64,000 nt of DNA from Chryseobacterium koreense CCUG 49689 (lineage in GTDB: Bacteria; Bacteroidota; Bacteroidia; Flavobacteriales; Weeksellaceae), in NCBI RefSeq assembly GCF_001045435.1, contig NZ_LFNG01000012.1, positions 124,001-188,000 of the forward strand, written 5' to 3'. The position numbers and the translations under genes are program-made. The notes beneath the pieces were generated by a model. That model had not been told where the DNA came from, ran no database searches, and saw only the letters and a program-made list of their open reading frames with translations. Shown here piece after piece: positions 16,807-25,669 of this stretch (the stretch's first letter is position 1; every line of letters starts with the position of its first letter).

Positions 16807-18276
16807 TTATGCGAAATGCGTAACATACGATTCGTATCCTTTCTCAATTCCCAGTTCATCAATATTCTGAATCGCAACAGTAATCGCATTCTGCAATCCT
16901 TCCACTTTGTTCAGGTCTTCTCCCCAGAATTCCTCGTTTGCCAAAACTTCTTTTACGGTTTCGTTTAAATCGGCATTCAACCATGCTTTATTCATTGCTT
17001 CCACCACATCTACAGAATCCTTAACCGGTAGTTTTTTACCGTTCCAGTCTTTGCCGTAAAAACGGATCAGACAGGCAAATCCAAATACCAAATGGTATGG
17101 CAATTTTCCGTTTTGTTCAAAATATTCCAAAATCGTGGGCAAAACCCTGACTTTGAATTTTGAAACCGAATTCAGTGCAATATCCGACAATTGGTGGCGA
17201 ATGAATGGGTTTCTGAATCGGTCTAAAACTTCTTCAGTGAAGTTCAACAGTTCGGTTTTATCCATATCCAAGGTGGGAACAATCTCCTGAAAAGCAATCT
17301 TGGAAACAAAGTCCATGGTGAAAGGGTTTTCCACCGTTTCCTGCACGGTTTCATTTCCATACATGATGGAAAATGGTACCATTGCGGTATGAATTCCATT
17401 CAGAATCCTCACTTTTCTGTTTCGGTACGGCTGCATATCGGAAACAATTTTCACATCAAGTCCAATTTTATCGAAAGGTAATTTTTGCTTTAATTTTTCA
17501 TCACCTTCAATCACCCAAAGGAAAAACGGTTCTGCAGCAACCATGAATTTGTCGTGATAATCAATTCTCTGACCGAACGATTCCGCTTCTTCCCTTGGAT
17601 ATCCCGGAACGATTCTGTCCACCAAAGTATTGTGGAAAGTGCACGCGTCATTCATCCAGGTTGCAAATTCAGGTTCCAGCTTCCACAGATCACAATATTG
17701 CAGCAGGATTTCCTTTAAAGTATCCGCATTGTAATTGATGAGTTCACAAGGAATGATGGTCAAACCTTTGTCTTTATCACCTTTAAAATGTTTGAATCTT
17801 TCGTATAAAACTGCAGCAACTTTCGCAGGATAAGATTTTGGGCAATCTTCCGAAAGCACGTCTGTATCTACAAACTCAATCCCTGCCTCAGTAGTGTTTG
17901 AAATGATAAATTCCAATGAATCCAATTTCGCAACTTCCAAAAGCGACTGAAAGTCTTTATAAGGATTAATGGTTTTCACGATATTATCCACCAAATGGAT
18001 TTCCTGGATTTTTTTTCCATTTTTCACGCCGTTCAAGAAAACCGTGTACATGGCATCCTGTTCGTCAAGCATTTCCACCATTCCTCCCGGAAGTGGTTGC
18101 ACCGCGGCAACTCCTGCATCATAATCCAATTTTTGATTCAGCTGGTGGAAAGCATAATCCACAAATGCCCTCAGGAAATTTCCCTCGCCGAATTGCAGAA
18201 TCTTGATGGGCAAAGTTTTTCCGCTTCCAAAATCTTTGCGGTTTAACTGAAGTTTTGTATTTGTCACTGTTTCCAT
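16807..18276 (-). CDS. uxaB: Tagaturonate reductase (altronate oxidoreductase)
   Basis: 489 residues. NAD-dependent reduction of D-tagaturonate to D-altronate in the galacturonate pathway. A mannitol-dehydrogenase-type Rossmann domain opens with ILQFGEGNFLRAFVDYAFHQL. Characteristic parts follow: FIISNTTEAGI, CELINYNADTLKEILLQYC, DRIVPGYP, VSDMQPYRNRKVRILNGIHT and NPFIRHQLSDIALNSVSKF. The KVRILNGIHT and RHQLSDIALNS segments are diagnostic for the UxaB/UxuB/MtlD group. Context (uxaA, uxaC) favours UxaB over fructuronate reductase UxuB, and no separate uxuA/uxuB pair is present. It lies 51 bp upstream of uxaA. Confidence 0.93.
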   Translation of the reverse strand: METVTNTKLQLNRKDFGSGKTLPIKILQFGEGNFLRAFVDYAFHQLNQKLDYDAGVAAVQPLPGGMVEMLDEQDAMYTVFLNGVKNGKKIQEIHLVDNIVKTINPYKDFQSLLEVAKLDSLEFIISNTTEAGIEFVDTDVLSEDCPKSYPAKVAAVLYERFKHFKGDKDKGLTIIPCELINYNADTLKEILLQYCDLWKLEPEFATWMNDACTFHNTLVDRIVPGYPREEAESFGQRIDYHDKFMVAAEPFFLWVIEGDEKLKQKLPFDKIGLDVKIVSDMQPYRNRKVRILNGIHTAMVPFSIMYGNETVQETVENPFTMDFVSKIAFQEIVPTLDMDKTELLNFTEEVLDRFRNPFIRHQLSDIALNSVSKFKVRVLPTILEYFEQNGKLPYHLVFGFACLIRFYGKDWNGKKLPVKDSVDVVEAMNKAWLNADLNETVKEVLANEEFWGEDLNKVEGLQNAITVAIQNIDELGIEKGYESYVTHFA

Positions 18277-18356
18277 TTCGGTTTTTCTATTTATAAAATC
18301 AATGATGATTTTGTGTAATTATTAATTCTAAATTTTTAATCCTTCACGATCAAGAG

Positions 18357-19895
18357 TTAATCGGTGATCACTTTATATTTCGGCACCAAAGCCTTCATCA
18401 CAAACCAAGCGATAAGATACGCCACCGCACAAACAGAGAAAATAATCATGTAACCGGTGTTGATTCCATCTGAGATTACCGCACCGGATTCTTTAAGTTG
18501 ACTAAAGAAATTATCCGGAATTCTTTCCGTATTGAATTGTGGAAACTTTTGCAGCAGAGGGACACCATCAACCGTGGTCCAGTTTTTATGTGCGAAATCG
18601 AAGAGTTTGCCGGAACTTTTATTGATGAGAAAAGAACCGATTCCGCCCGCCATTCCACCGATTCCGGTGATGGTCGCAATGGCTTTTTTCGGGAACATAT
18701 CTCCCACTGTGGAAAAAATATTTGCAGACCACGCCTGATGCGCCGCTCCCGCAATACCGATAATCAAGACCGGAATCCAATAGGAAATTTTTCCTCCGGA
18801 TTGCGCGAAAAGTGCGAGCAAAGGGAAAAACGCGAAAATCAGCATTGCACGCATTCTGCCCGCATAAGGATTCATCCCGAATTTTTCCACGAAAACTTTC
18901 GGCAGCCAACCTCCGATAATCGAAAGTAAAGTGATGACATATAAAACGAAAAGCGGAAGTGCACTTTGCGTACTGTCCATTCCATACACGGAGCTTAAGT
19001 AAGCAGGTGTCCAGAAAAGGTAGAACCACCAAACGCCATCAGTCATGAATTTACCGAATGCGAATGCCCAGGTTTGCCTATATTTGAAACTTTGCGCCAA
19101 AGTGAATTTCTTCCCCACATCTTCGCCTTCTTCATTGAGTTTTTCCGGTGCATCTTCCAGGTCTTGTTGGATATAATTGAGTTCCTCTGTATTCACTTTT
19201 GGGTGAACTTCGGGTTTTTTGTAATAAAAAATCCAGAATCCCATCCAAACGAAACCAAGCGCACCAATGATGATGAACGCCATTTCCCATCCAAATGCTT
19301 TCGCGATAAACGGAATAGAAAGCGGTGCCGCTAAAGCACCAACAGTTGCTCCCGCATTGAAAATACTCGTGGCTAAAGCACGGTCTTTTTTCGGAAAATA
19401 TTCCGCAGTGGCCTTAATCGCCCCAGGAAAGTTCCCTGCTTCACCGATGGCAAGAACAAATCTTGCAAAAATGAATAGTGTGACGCTCACATTGATTACC
19501 CTGGAAATATTTTGCACAGTCCCAATATGTTCCTTCGCAGTTTCAAAACCTACAAACCAGTTACCGGTAAGAATTCCCGAAGTTGCAATTCCGCAGAATG
19601 CATGAAGAACCGCGCCAATCGACCAAATAAAAATCGCCCAGAGAAAACCTTTTTTGGTATCCATCCAGTCGATGAATTTCCCAGCGAAAAGCATACTGAC
19701 CGCATAAAAAATCGAGAACAACGCCGTGATGTTTCCGTAATCGTTATTATCCCAATGAAATTCGGGCTGCATGTAATCTTTCCAGGTTAAGGAAAGCACT
19801 TGCCGGTCGAGATAATTCACAGTTGTGGCAAAAAACAGCAAAACACAGATGGACCACCTGAAATTCGTCATTTTTGATGTTGTTCCCTGATTCAT
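18357..19895 (-). CDS. exuT: MFS hexuronate transporter, ExuT-like
   Basis: 512 residues, about 12 membrane segments. Inner-membrane symporter of the anion:cation symporter family. Landmarks: WSICVLLFFATTVNYLDRQVLSLTW in the first helix (the NYLDR motif shared with ExuT and related transporters), LAIGEAGNFPGAIKATAEYFPKKDRA (the family signature RxxxGxGEaxxxPaaxk...wfp), and FFPLLALFAQSGGKISYW. A longer cytoplasmic loop between helices 6 and 7 (about residues 225-270, EVHPKVNTEELNYIQQDLED) is normal for the family. Placed between eda and uxaB, it should take up galacturonate or related hexuronates released by the exported enzymes. Substrate is inferred from context. Confidence 0.9.
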   Translation of the reverse strand: MNQGTTSKMTNFRWSICVLLFFATTVNYLDRQVLSLTWKDYMQPEFHWDNNDYGNITALFSIFYAVSMLFAGKFIDWMDTKKGFLWAIFIWSIGAVLHAFCGIATSGILTGNWFVGFETAKEHIGTVQNISRVINVSVTLFIFARFVLAIGEAGNFPGAIKATAEYFPKKDRALATSIFNAGATVGALAAPLSIPFIAKAFGWEMAFIIIGALGFVWMGFWIFYYKKPEVHPKVNTEELNYIQQDLEDAPEKLNEEGEDVGKKFTLAQSFKYRQTWAFAFGKFMTDGVWWFYLFWTPAYLSSVYGMDSTQSALPLFVLYVITLLSIIGGWLPKVFVEKFGMNPYAGRMRAMLIFAFFPLLALFAQSGGKISYWIPVLIIGIAGAAHQAWSANIFSTVGDMFPKKAIATITGIGGMAGGIGSFLINKSSGKLFDFAHKNWTTVDGVPLLQKFPQFNTERIPDNFFSQLKESGAVISDGINTGYMIIFSVCAVAYLIAWFVMKALVPKYKVITD

Positions 19896-19921
19896 AAGTT
19901 TGGGGTTTTGATTTTAAAAAA

Positions 19922-20587
19922 TTACGAGTTTTTCACGGTTTGCACGATCTCTAAGACCTTTCTTGTTTCAGATTCAATCTCGGCATAATTCTGTTCAGCC
20001 ATCAGTTTTTTGCTGATGAGCTTGCTTCCCATTCCCACAGCTGAAACACCGGCTTTAAACCAGCCTTCGATATTTTCTTTAGTCGTATCGACTCCTCCTG
20101 TCGGCATGAAAAGCAAATCCGGGAAAATGTCTTTAATCCCGCTTAAAAACGACGGACCCAACATGTTTCCGGGGAAAAGTTTAATAAAGGCCACTCCCGC
20201 ATTTTCCGCAGCGATGATTTCTGTCGGAGTCATACAACCCGGACTATAAAACTTATCCTGTTTGATCAAGAAATCCGCCACTTCCGGAACGAAACCGGGA
20301 CTGATAAAGAAATCTGCACCTGCTTCCACAAAATCTTTCGCCTGCTGAAGGTTTTTGATGGTTCCTATTCCCAAAAGCAAATCGGGCATTTCGGAATTCC
20401 GGGTTTCCACCATTTTTTTAAAGTTCCTTAAAGCGGCTTCACCACGGTTGGTATATTCCACGGCGCGGATTCCGGCTTTGTAGATGCTCTTCAAAACGCT
20501 GATGGTCACATTTTCATCGGGATTGAAATATAACGGTAAAATTCCCTGTGCTACAATTGCGTCGGAAACTTTTTGAATATTGCTCAT
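19922..20587 (-). CDS. eda: KDPG/KHG aldolase
   Basis: 221 residues. Cleaves 2-keto-3-deoxy-6-phosphogluconate to pyruvate and glyceraldehyde-3-phosphate, the last step of the pathway. Class I aldolase TIM barrel: GILPLYFN near the start, RAVEYTNRGEAAL, LLGIGTIKNLQQAKDFVEAGADFFISPGF, YSPGCMTPTEI, the Schiff-base lysine in AFIKLFPGNMLGPSFL, FMPTGGVDTTKENIEGWFKAG and AVGMGSKLI. Length is normal. It lies 26 bp upstream of the transporter gene in the same operon. Confidence 0.95.
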   Translation of the reverse strand: MSNIQKVSDAIVAQGILPLYFNPDENVTISVLKSIYKAGIRAVEYTNRGEAALRNFKKMVETRNSEMPDLLLGIGTIKNLQQAKDFVEAGADFFISPGFVPEVADFLIKQDKFYSPGCMTPTEIIAAENAGVAFIKLFPGNMLGPSFLSGIKDIFPDLLFMPTGGVDTTKENIEGWFKAGVSAVGMGSKLISKKLMAEQNYAEIESETRKVLEIVQTVKNS

Positions 20588-20658
20588 TTTAAAATTTTAT
20601 TTTAAACTGTGAAGAAGTGATCAAAATGTGAACGCCAACTTCCAAGTTCTGTGAATTA

Positions 20659-21108
20659 TTAGATCTTAACTTTAAAAACTATTTTTCGAATCTCATCCTC
20701 ACCAATCATCGGTGCATGCACATCTTCGGGAAATAATATGACGAACTGATGATCAGTCAATTCAAAATAGGTATCAGGTTCATCACTGAAAAAAGTGACA
20801 TCTTTCGCGGAATCATAGCCGCCTTTTGGCAAAAGGCATTTTTCACGCGGCTTCCAACCGATGGTTTCGTTCCCTTTTACACAAACCTGAATGTCGATAT
20901 TGGCATCATGACACTCAAATTTCTGAAGACTTTCCGCTTTGGATTTCCCGTTTTTCTGACTTACGATCGCCTTCAAACCTTCTTCAATTTCAATGGTTCC
21001 ATCGGGCAAAGTCATCAAATCATGATCTTCAAGAAACTGAAAAGCCTTGGAAAACAGCGGATGCAGCGGGAAGTATTTCCCTGCATTTTGTAGTGAACCG
21101 ATAATCAT
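20659..21108 (-). CDS. YhcH/YjgK/YiaL (DUF386) family protein
   Basis: 149 residues of the cupin-like beta-barrel family that includes YhcH, YiaL and EbgC. Motifs: MIIGSLQNAGKYFPLHP at the start, AESLQKFECHDANIDIQVCVKGNETIGWKPREKC with the family His and Glu residues, DSAKDVTFFSD and FVILFPEDVHAPMIGED with the second His cluster. Members occur in sugar-acid operons and are thought to be sugar anomerases or isomerases. Its start overlaps the kdgK stop codon by one base (TAATG), so the two are translationally coupled. The substrate here is probably a uronate or keto-deoxy acid, which is inference. Confidence 0.88.
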   Translation of the reverse strand: MIIGSLQNAGKYFPLHPLFSKAFQFLEDHDLMTLPDGTIEIEEGLKAIVSQKNGKSKAESLQKFECHDANIDIQVCVKGNETIGWKPREKCLLPKGGYDSAKDVTFFSDEPDTYFELTDHQFVILFPEDVHAPMIGEDEIRKIVFKVKI

Positions 21109-22148
21109 TATCTTGCAACTCTTCCGGAAGCGTCGCCTCCCATTAGTTTCATCACTTCATCCACGGTCACCAAATTGGCATCGCCTTTAATCGTATGTTT
21201 CAGACAAGATGCCGCCACTGCGAAATCGAGCGCTTTTTGGTCGTCATTTCCCCAAGTTAAAAGTCCATAGATTAAGCCGCCCATAAAACTGTCACCACCG
21301 CCGACTCTGTCGACAATATCGGTGATTTGGTATTGGCGGGTTTCAAACATTTTAGTACCGTCATATAAAACTCCTGCCCAAGTGTTGTGTGAAGCTGAAA
21401 TGGAGCCCCTCAAAGTGGTGATGACCTTCTTTGCTCTAGGGAATTTCTGCATCATTTGCTGGCAAACCGAAAGGAATGCTTCAGCTTTCACATCGTGGCC
21501 GTGTTTGGTGACATCCAAACCTTCAGGTTTGATTCCGAAATGCATTTCCGCATCTTCTTCGTTACCCAAAATCACGTCACAATAAGAAGTGAGTTCGGTC
21601 ATGATTTTCTCTCTGTCACCGCCATATTTCCAAAGTTTTGCACGATAGTTCAGATCGGTAGAAATCGTCAATCCTTTTGCGCTTGCCGCTTTCACGGCTT
21701 CCAGGCAAACATCGGCAGAACTTTGGGAAATTGCCGGAGTAATTCCTGTCCAATGGAACCATTCCGCACCTTCGAAAACCTTGTCCCAATCCACCATTCC
21801 CGGCTGAATTTCTGCCATTGCGGAATGTGCTCGGTCATAAACTACTTTGCTTCCACGGGAAACCGCGCCGGTTTCAAGGAAATAGATCCCCAAACGATCG
21901 CCGCCCCAAACAATTTTATCTACACCAACTCCTCTCTTTCTCATCTCCATCATCGCACATTGCCCGATATCGTTTTTCGGCAAACGGGTCACGAAATCCA
22001 CGGGAATCCCATAATTCGCCAAGGAAACCGCCACGTTGGATTCGCCACCTCCGTAAACGACATCGAAATTATCAGCCTGAGAAAATCTTAAAAATCCCTG
22101 CGGTGCAAGTCTTAACATAATTTCTCCGAAAGTTACTACTCTGCTCAT
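21108..22148 (-). CDS. kdgK: 2-keto-3-deoxygluconate (KDG) kinase, PfkB family
   Basis: 346 residues. Phosphorylates KDG to KDPG. PfkB ribokinase fold: VTFGEIMLRLAPQGFLRF, VYGGGESNVAVSLANYGIPV (substrate-binding GG motif), WFHWTGITPAISQS, TDLNYRAKLW, VITTLRGSISASHNTW and the C-terminal signature DRVGGGDSFMGGLIYGLL with the catalytic Asp. The position between uxaC and yhcH/eda in a uronate operon supports KDG as substrate rather than another sugar. Confidence 0.93.
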   Translation of the reverse strand: MSRVVTFGEIMLRLAPQGFLRFSQADNFDVVYGGGESNVAVSLANYGIPVDFVTRLPKNDIGQCAMMEMRKRGVGVDKIVWGGDRLGIYFLETGAVSRGSKVVYDRAHSAMAEIQPGMVDWDKVFEGAEWFHWTGITPAISQSSADVCLEAVKAASAKGLTISTDLNYRAKLWKYGGDREKIMTELTSYCDVILGNEEDAEMHFGIKPEGLDVTKHGHDVKAEAFLSVCQQMMQKFPRAKKVITTLRGSISASHNTWAGVLYDGTKMFETRQYQITDIVDRVGGGDSFMGGLIYGLLTWGNDDQKALDFAVAASCLKHTIKGDANLVTVDEVMKLMGGDASGRVAR

Positions 22149-22171
22149 GTATAATAATTTTTTAGTTTTAA

Positions 22172-23572
22172 TTAAAAGTTGAAATATTCTTTTGCGTTAT
22201 GATAACTAATATCCGAAACCATTTTCCCCACCAATTCTAGGTCCTGAGGAATTTCGCCCCGCTGCATTTCGTCACCTAGGATATTACAAAGTAATCTTCT
22301 GAAATATTCATGTCGGGGAAAGGAAAGGAAACTTCTGGAATCGGTCAGCATACCGATGAAACAGCTCAGCAATCCCATATTAGAAAGGGCATTCAACTGT
22401 TTCGTCATTCCGTCTTTTTGGTCCAGGAACCACCATCCGGAACCCAGTTGCACTTTACCTTTTACACTTCCGTCATTGAAGTTTCCGATCATCGTCGCAA
22501 AAACTTCGTTATCGGCAGGATTGAGGTTATATATAATGGTTTTGGTGAGTGTATCGTTGGAATCCAGGCGGTTCAAAAATTTCGAAAGTTTCTCTGCTTG
22601 CGAAAAATCCCCGATGGAATCCCATCCTGTATCCGGTCCCAAAATCCGGTGCATTCTGGCATTGTTGTTTCTCAACGCACCTAAATGGAATTGCTGAACC
22701 CATCCTAATTCGTGGTATTTTTCGGCAAGAAAAATCAGGATTGCGGTTTGGAACTTCAGTGCATCTTCTGTAGAAATGGCTTTTCCTGCTCTTCGGGTTT
22801 GGAAGATATTGGCAATTTCGTTTTCGGTGAAATCCTCAAAATAAATCTGGTCCAAACCGTGGTCTGAAAGGCGGCATCCGTTTTCGTGAAAGAAGTTGAG
22901 CCTTTTGTTCAAAGCTTCCATCAAATCCCTGTAGGTATTGATTTCCATTTCTGAAACCTGCGCCAAAGCATCAAGATAATCATTATAAGATTCGTTCTCG
23001 ATTAAGATCACCTTATCCGGTCTCCATGCGGTACTCACTTTGATTTCAAAATCACCTGAAGCCAACTTTTTATGGTGTTCCAAGTTATCGGTTGGATCCT
23101 CAGTGGTGCATACCAGTTCGGCATTCACTTTCCTCAAAAGGTTTTGGGTGCTGTATTCGGGTGAATTGAGTTTTGCCGTGGCTTCGTCGTAGATCTTTTC
23201 CGCGGAATTTTCATCAAGCAATTCGTAGATGTCGAAATACCTTGCCAATTCCAAATGGGTCCAATGATAAAGCGGATTTCTTAAGGTATAAGGAACCGTT
23301 TTCCCCCATTGCAGGAACTTATCTTTATCGGAAGCGTTTCCGGTAATGAAATACTCATTGATTCCCAAAGTACGCATTGCGCGCCATTTGTAGTGATCGC
23401 CTTTAATCCAAACTTCGGTCAAGTTCGCAAAAGTATGATTATCTGCAATCAGTTTCGGCGAAAGGTGATTATGGTAATCGATTATAGGTTGATTTTTGGA
23501 ATAGTTGTGAAAAAGTTCTTCCGCAAATTTATTTTCTAAAAGAAAATTGTCGTGAATAAAATTTGTTGCCAT
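22172..23572 (-). CDS. uxaC: Uronate isomerase (glucuronate/galacturonate isomerase)
   Basis: 466 residues from the chosen ATG. Isomerises D-galacturonate to D-tagaturonate (or glucuronate to fructuronate). The start MATNFIHDNFLLENKFAEEL was chosen because it sits 13 bp after kduD and matches the family length; a more upstream ATG at 23638 would overlap kduD by 53 bp and add an unrelated stretch. Amidohydrolase-fold landmarks: the metal-binding IIDYHNHLSP, HYKWRAMRTLGI, NPLYHWTHLELARYF, VCTTEDPTDNLEHH, STAWRPDKV, VQQFHLGALRNNNARM, GSGWWFLDQKDGM and SFLSFPRHEYFRRLLCNILG. All expected family motifs are present. Confidence 0.95.
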   Translation of the reverse strand: MATNFIHDNFLLENKFAEELFHNYSKNQPIIDYHNHLSPKLIADNHTFANLTEVWIKGDHYKWRAMRTLGINEYFITGNASDKDKFLQWGKTVPYTLRNPLYHWTHLELARYFDIYELLDENSAEKIYDEATAKLNSPEYSTQNLLRKVNAELVCTTEDPTDNLEHHKKLASGDFEIKVSTAWRPDKVILIENESYNDYLDALAQVSEMEINTYRDLMEALNKRLNFFHENGCRLSDHGLDQIYFEDFTENEIANIFQTRRAGKAISTEDALKFQTAILIFLAEKYHELGWVQQFHLGALRNNNARMHRILGPDTGWDSIGDFSQAEKLSKFLNRLDSNDTLTKTIIYNLNPADNEVFATMIGNFNDGSVKGKVQLGSGWWFLDQKDGMTKQLNALSNMGLLSCFIGMLTDSRSFLSFPRHEYFRRLLCNILGDEMQRGEIPQDLELVGKMVSDISYHNAKEYFNF

Positions 23573-23585
23573 TTTTGAGTTTTTC

Positions 23586-24371
23586 TTAATCTTCGTTAGA
23601 AGGCTTCCCGATTGTTGCCAGGATTCCGCCATCCACATAAACCACTTGTCCGTTCACAAAATCACTTGCCTTGGAAGCAAGGAATACCGCAGTTCCTTCC
23701 AAATCTTCAGGATTTCCCCATCTTCCGGCAGGTGTTCTGCTGATGATAAATTCGTTGAATGGATTTCCGTCAACACGAATCGGTTCGGTTTGTGAAGTCG
23801 CAAAATAACCGGGACCGATTCCGTTGACTTGAATATTGTATTTCGCCCATTCTGTGGCGAGGTTTTGTGTAAGCATTTTCAGCCCTCCTTTTGCCGCAGC
23901 ATAAGCCGAAACGGAATTTCTACCAAGCTCGCTCATCATTGAACAGATGTTGATGATTTTTCCCGAACCTCTTTCAATCATTTGTTTCACCACGAGTTGC
24001 GACATAATGAAAGGTCCCACCAAATCCACATCCACCACTTTTCTGAAATCGGCAACCGGCATGGTGAGTGCCAATTCCCTTTTGATGATTCCGGCATTGT
24101 TTACCAAAATATGGATTCCGCCGGTTTCTTCAGTGATCTGCGCGACATATTTTGCGGCATCGGTTTCGTTGGTGACATCGAACAGATAACCTTTCGCATC
24201 ATAACCCTTGGAATGGTAGTGAGCGAGTGCATCTTCCATTTTCTGCGGTGTAGTTCCGGTAATGACGAGTTTTGCGCCTGCTTTAGCCAATCCTTCCGCC
24301 ATAGCCATTCCCAATCCGTGGGTTCCTCCGGTGATGAGCGCCGTCTTATTTTTAAGCGAGAATAATTCCAT
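23586..24371 (-). CDS. kduD: 2-dehydro-3-deoxy-D-gluconate 5-dehydrogenase (SDR family)
   Basis: 261 residues. NAD(P)-dependent reduction of 2,5-diketo-3-deoxygluconate to KDG in the unsaturated-uronate branch. Classical SDR motifs: TGGTHGLGMAMAEGL (nucleotide binding, TGxxxGxG), NNAGIIKRE, the catalytic set with IINICSMMSELG, SAYAAAKGG (Tyr and Lys), and the C-terminal LASKASDFVNGQVVYVDGG. It follows kduI by 1 bp, the canonical pairing that separates KduD from other SDR enzymes. Length is normal for the family. Confidence 0.94.
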   Translation of the reverse strand: MELFSLKNKTALITGGTHGLGMAMAEGLAKAGAKLVITGTTPQKMEDALAHYHSKGYDAKGYLFDVTNETDAAKYVAQITEETGGIHILVNNAGIIKRELALTMPVADFRKVVDVDLVGPFIMSQLVVKQMIERGSGKIINICSMMSELGRNSVSAYAAAKGGLKMLTQNLATEWAKYNIQVNGIGPGYFATSQTEPIRVDGNPFNEFIISRTPAGRWGNPEDLEGTAVFLASKASDFVNGQVVYVDGGILATIGKPSNED

Positions 24372-24372
24372 C

Positions 24373-25215
24373 TTATTTCAGTTCGTTTGGTGCGCAAATA
24401 TCCATATCGCCGTAATCGAGGTTTTCTCCCGCCATTCCCCAAATGAAGGAATAGTTGGATGTTCCCGCACCGCTGTGAATCGACCATTCCGGCGAAAGCA
24501 CGGCTTGATTATTTTGCATGAAAATATGTCGGGTTTGTTGAGTTTCTCCCATAAAATGTGAAATCGTTTGACCTTCCTGCAAATCGAAATAGAAATAGGC
24601 TTCCATTCTTCGCGAATGCGTGTGAGCAGGCATGGTGTTCCAAATATTTCCGGGAAGAAGTTCAGTTAATCCCATTTGAAGCTGGTTGGTTTGCACCAGT
24701 TCGTTAACAATTAATTTATTGAGAATCCGCTTGTTGGCATTATTTTGGTCACCAAGTTCGATGACGATCGCGTTTTCTTTGCCGATTTTTTTAGTGGGGA
24801 AAACTTCATGAGCGGGAGCAGAATTCAAGTAGAATAATGCAGGATTTGAAGCGTCTTTACTGCTGAAAATAACTTCTTTAACCCCTTTCCCTACATACAG
24901 TGCTTCTTTTTTGTCAAGCTCAAAGATTTCACCATCCACGGAAACCTCTCCTTTTCCGCCCACATTTACAATTCCAATCTCTCGTCGGTCCAGAAAATTT
25001 TCGGATTTCAAATAAGGGATCGTTTCCAGGGCAACCTTTTCATTCACGGGCATTGCACCACCTACAATTAAACGGTCATACATGGAATAAACCAGATTCA
25101 CTTCATCTTGCGTAAACAGAGTCTCGATGAGAAATTCACTTCTGAGTTTTTCGGTATCGTAACTTTTTACATCGTTGGGATTTGCCGCATATCTAAAACT
25201 GTAATTCGTCTTCAT
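24373..25215 (-). CDS. kduI: 5-keto-4-deoxyuronate isomerase
   Basis: 280 residues. Converts 4-deoxy-L-threo-5-hexulose uronate (DKI), formed from unsaturated galacturonate, to 2,5-diketo-3-deoxygluconate. Cupin fold with the zinc-binding PAHTHSRRMEAYFYFDL motif (HxH...E) near residue 195, plus LVYSMYDRLIVGGAMPVN, FLDRREIGIVNVGGKG, ALYVGKGVKEVIFSS and WSIHSGAGTSNYSFIWGMAGEN. Length is typical. It is the first gene of the catabolic operon. The operator-promoter at 25227-25248 lies directly upstream, giving a leader of only about 20 nt. Confidence 0.95.
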   Translation of the reverse strand: MKTNYSFRYAANPNDVKSYDTEKLRSEFLIETLFTQDEVNLVYSMYDRLIVGGAMPVNEKVALETIPYLKSENFLDRREIGIVNVGGKGEVSVDGEIFELDKKEALYVGKGVKEVIFSSKDASNPALFYLNSAPAHEVFPTKKIGKENAIVIELGDQNNANKRILNKLIVNELVQTNQLQMGLTELLPGNIWNTMPAHTHSRRMEAYFYFDLQEGQTISHFMGETQQTRHIFMQNNQAVLSPEWSIHSGAGTSNYSFIWGMAGENLDYGDMDICAPNELK

Positions 25216-25226
25216 AAAATTTAATT

Positions 25227-25248
25227 TGTAATCGATTACACAAAGATA
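25227..25248 (-). promoter_or_regulatory. LacI-type operator plus promoter of the kduI-uxaA operon
   Basis: The perfect palindrome TGTAATCGATTACA at 25227-25240 is abutted by a TATCTTTG -7 box (minus) at 25241-25248. A TTG about 19 bp further upstream on minus fits the Bacteroidota -33 element. This is the best of the four operators and drives nine genes of uronate catabolism. Confidence 0.8.
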
Positions 25249-25669
25249 TGTATTTTTTATTAATGACCAACAATATTTTCGGAATTTTAAAATCTGGCGC
25301 TCTTTTTAAAACACAACTATCTGCATCACAATAATTTCCCTGTATCATATTCACCGTTTTGAAAAGAGGTTCGTTTGAGAATTCTAGGAAAACAGCAAAG
25401 GAAATAAAAATCTTATTCCCCGAAAATTTCACCGAATTGTAATTTTTTGCATAACATCTATTTTCAAGGGTCATTCAGACCAGGTATTTTAATCATTTTG
25501 GCATTTTGGTTTAGTAGATTTGAATGGGATTGATAGCTAGTCTACAAAAATAGTTTTGAACCTATCCAGTTAAAATTTCGGATTAAATTTTACTTAAAAC
25601 CATGTGATAACTTAAAAAATAGCTAATTTTGCTTAATAATTCCTTTCACCAAATCCATATCAACTTCGA
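25249..25669. other. Intergenic region between kduI and the second GH28 gene
   Basis: AT-rich, with no convincing gene. It holds the upstream part of the leftward kduI promoter and, at its right end, TAATTTTG at 25624-25631 on plus, a plausible -7 box for the GH28 gene with a leader of about 30 nt. No TGTAATCGATTACA copy lies at that start site; the nearest similar sequence is inside the GH28 signal-peptide codons. Confidence 0.45.

Noticed and set aside
23573-23638. Longer uxaC start
   Set aside because: It would overlap kduD by 53 bp and add residues not found in the family; the ATG at 23572 has ideal spacing.
25193-25474. 93-codon minus frame overlapping the kduI start and operator
   Set aside because: It runs through the kduI promoter and operator, has no family resemblance and a composition typical of AT-rich gaps.
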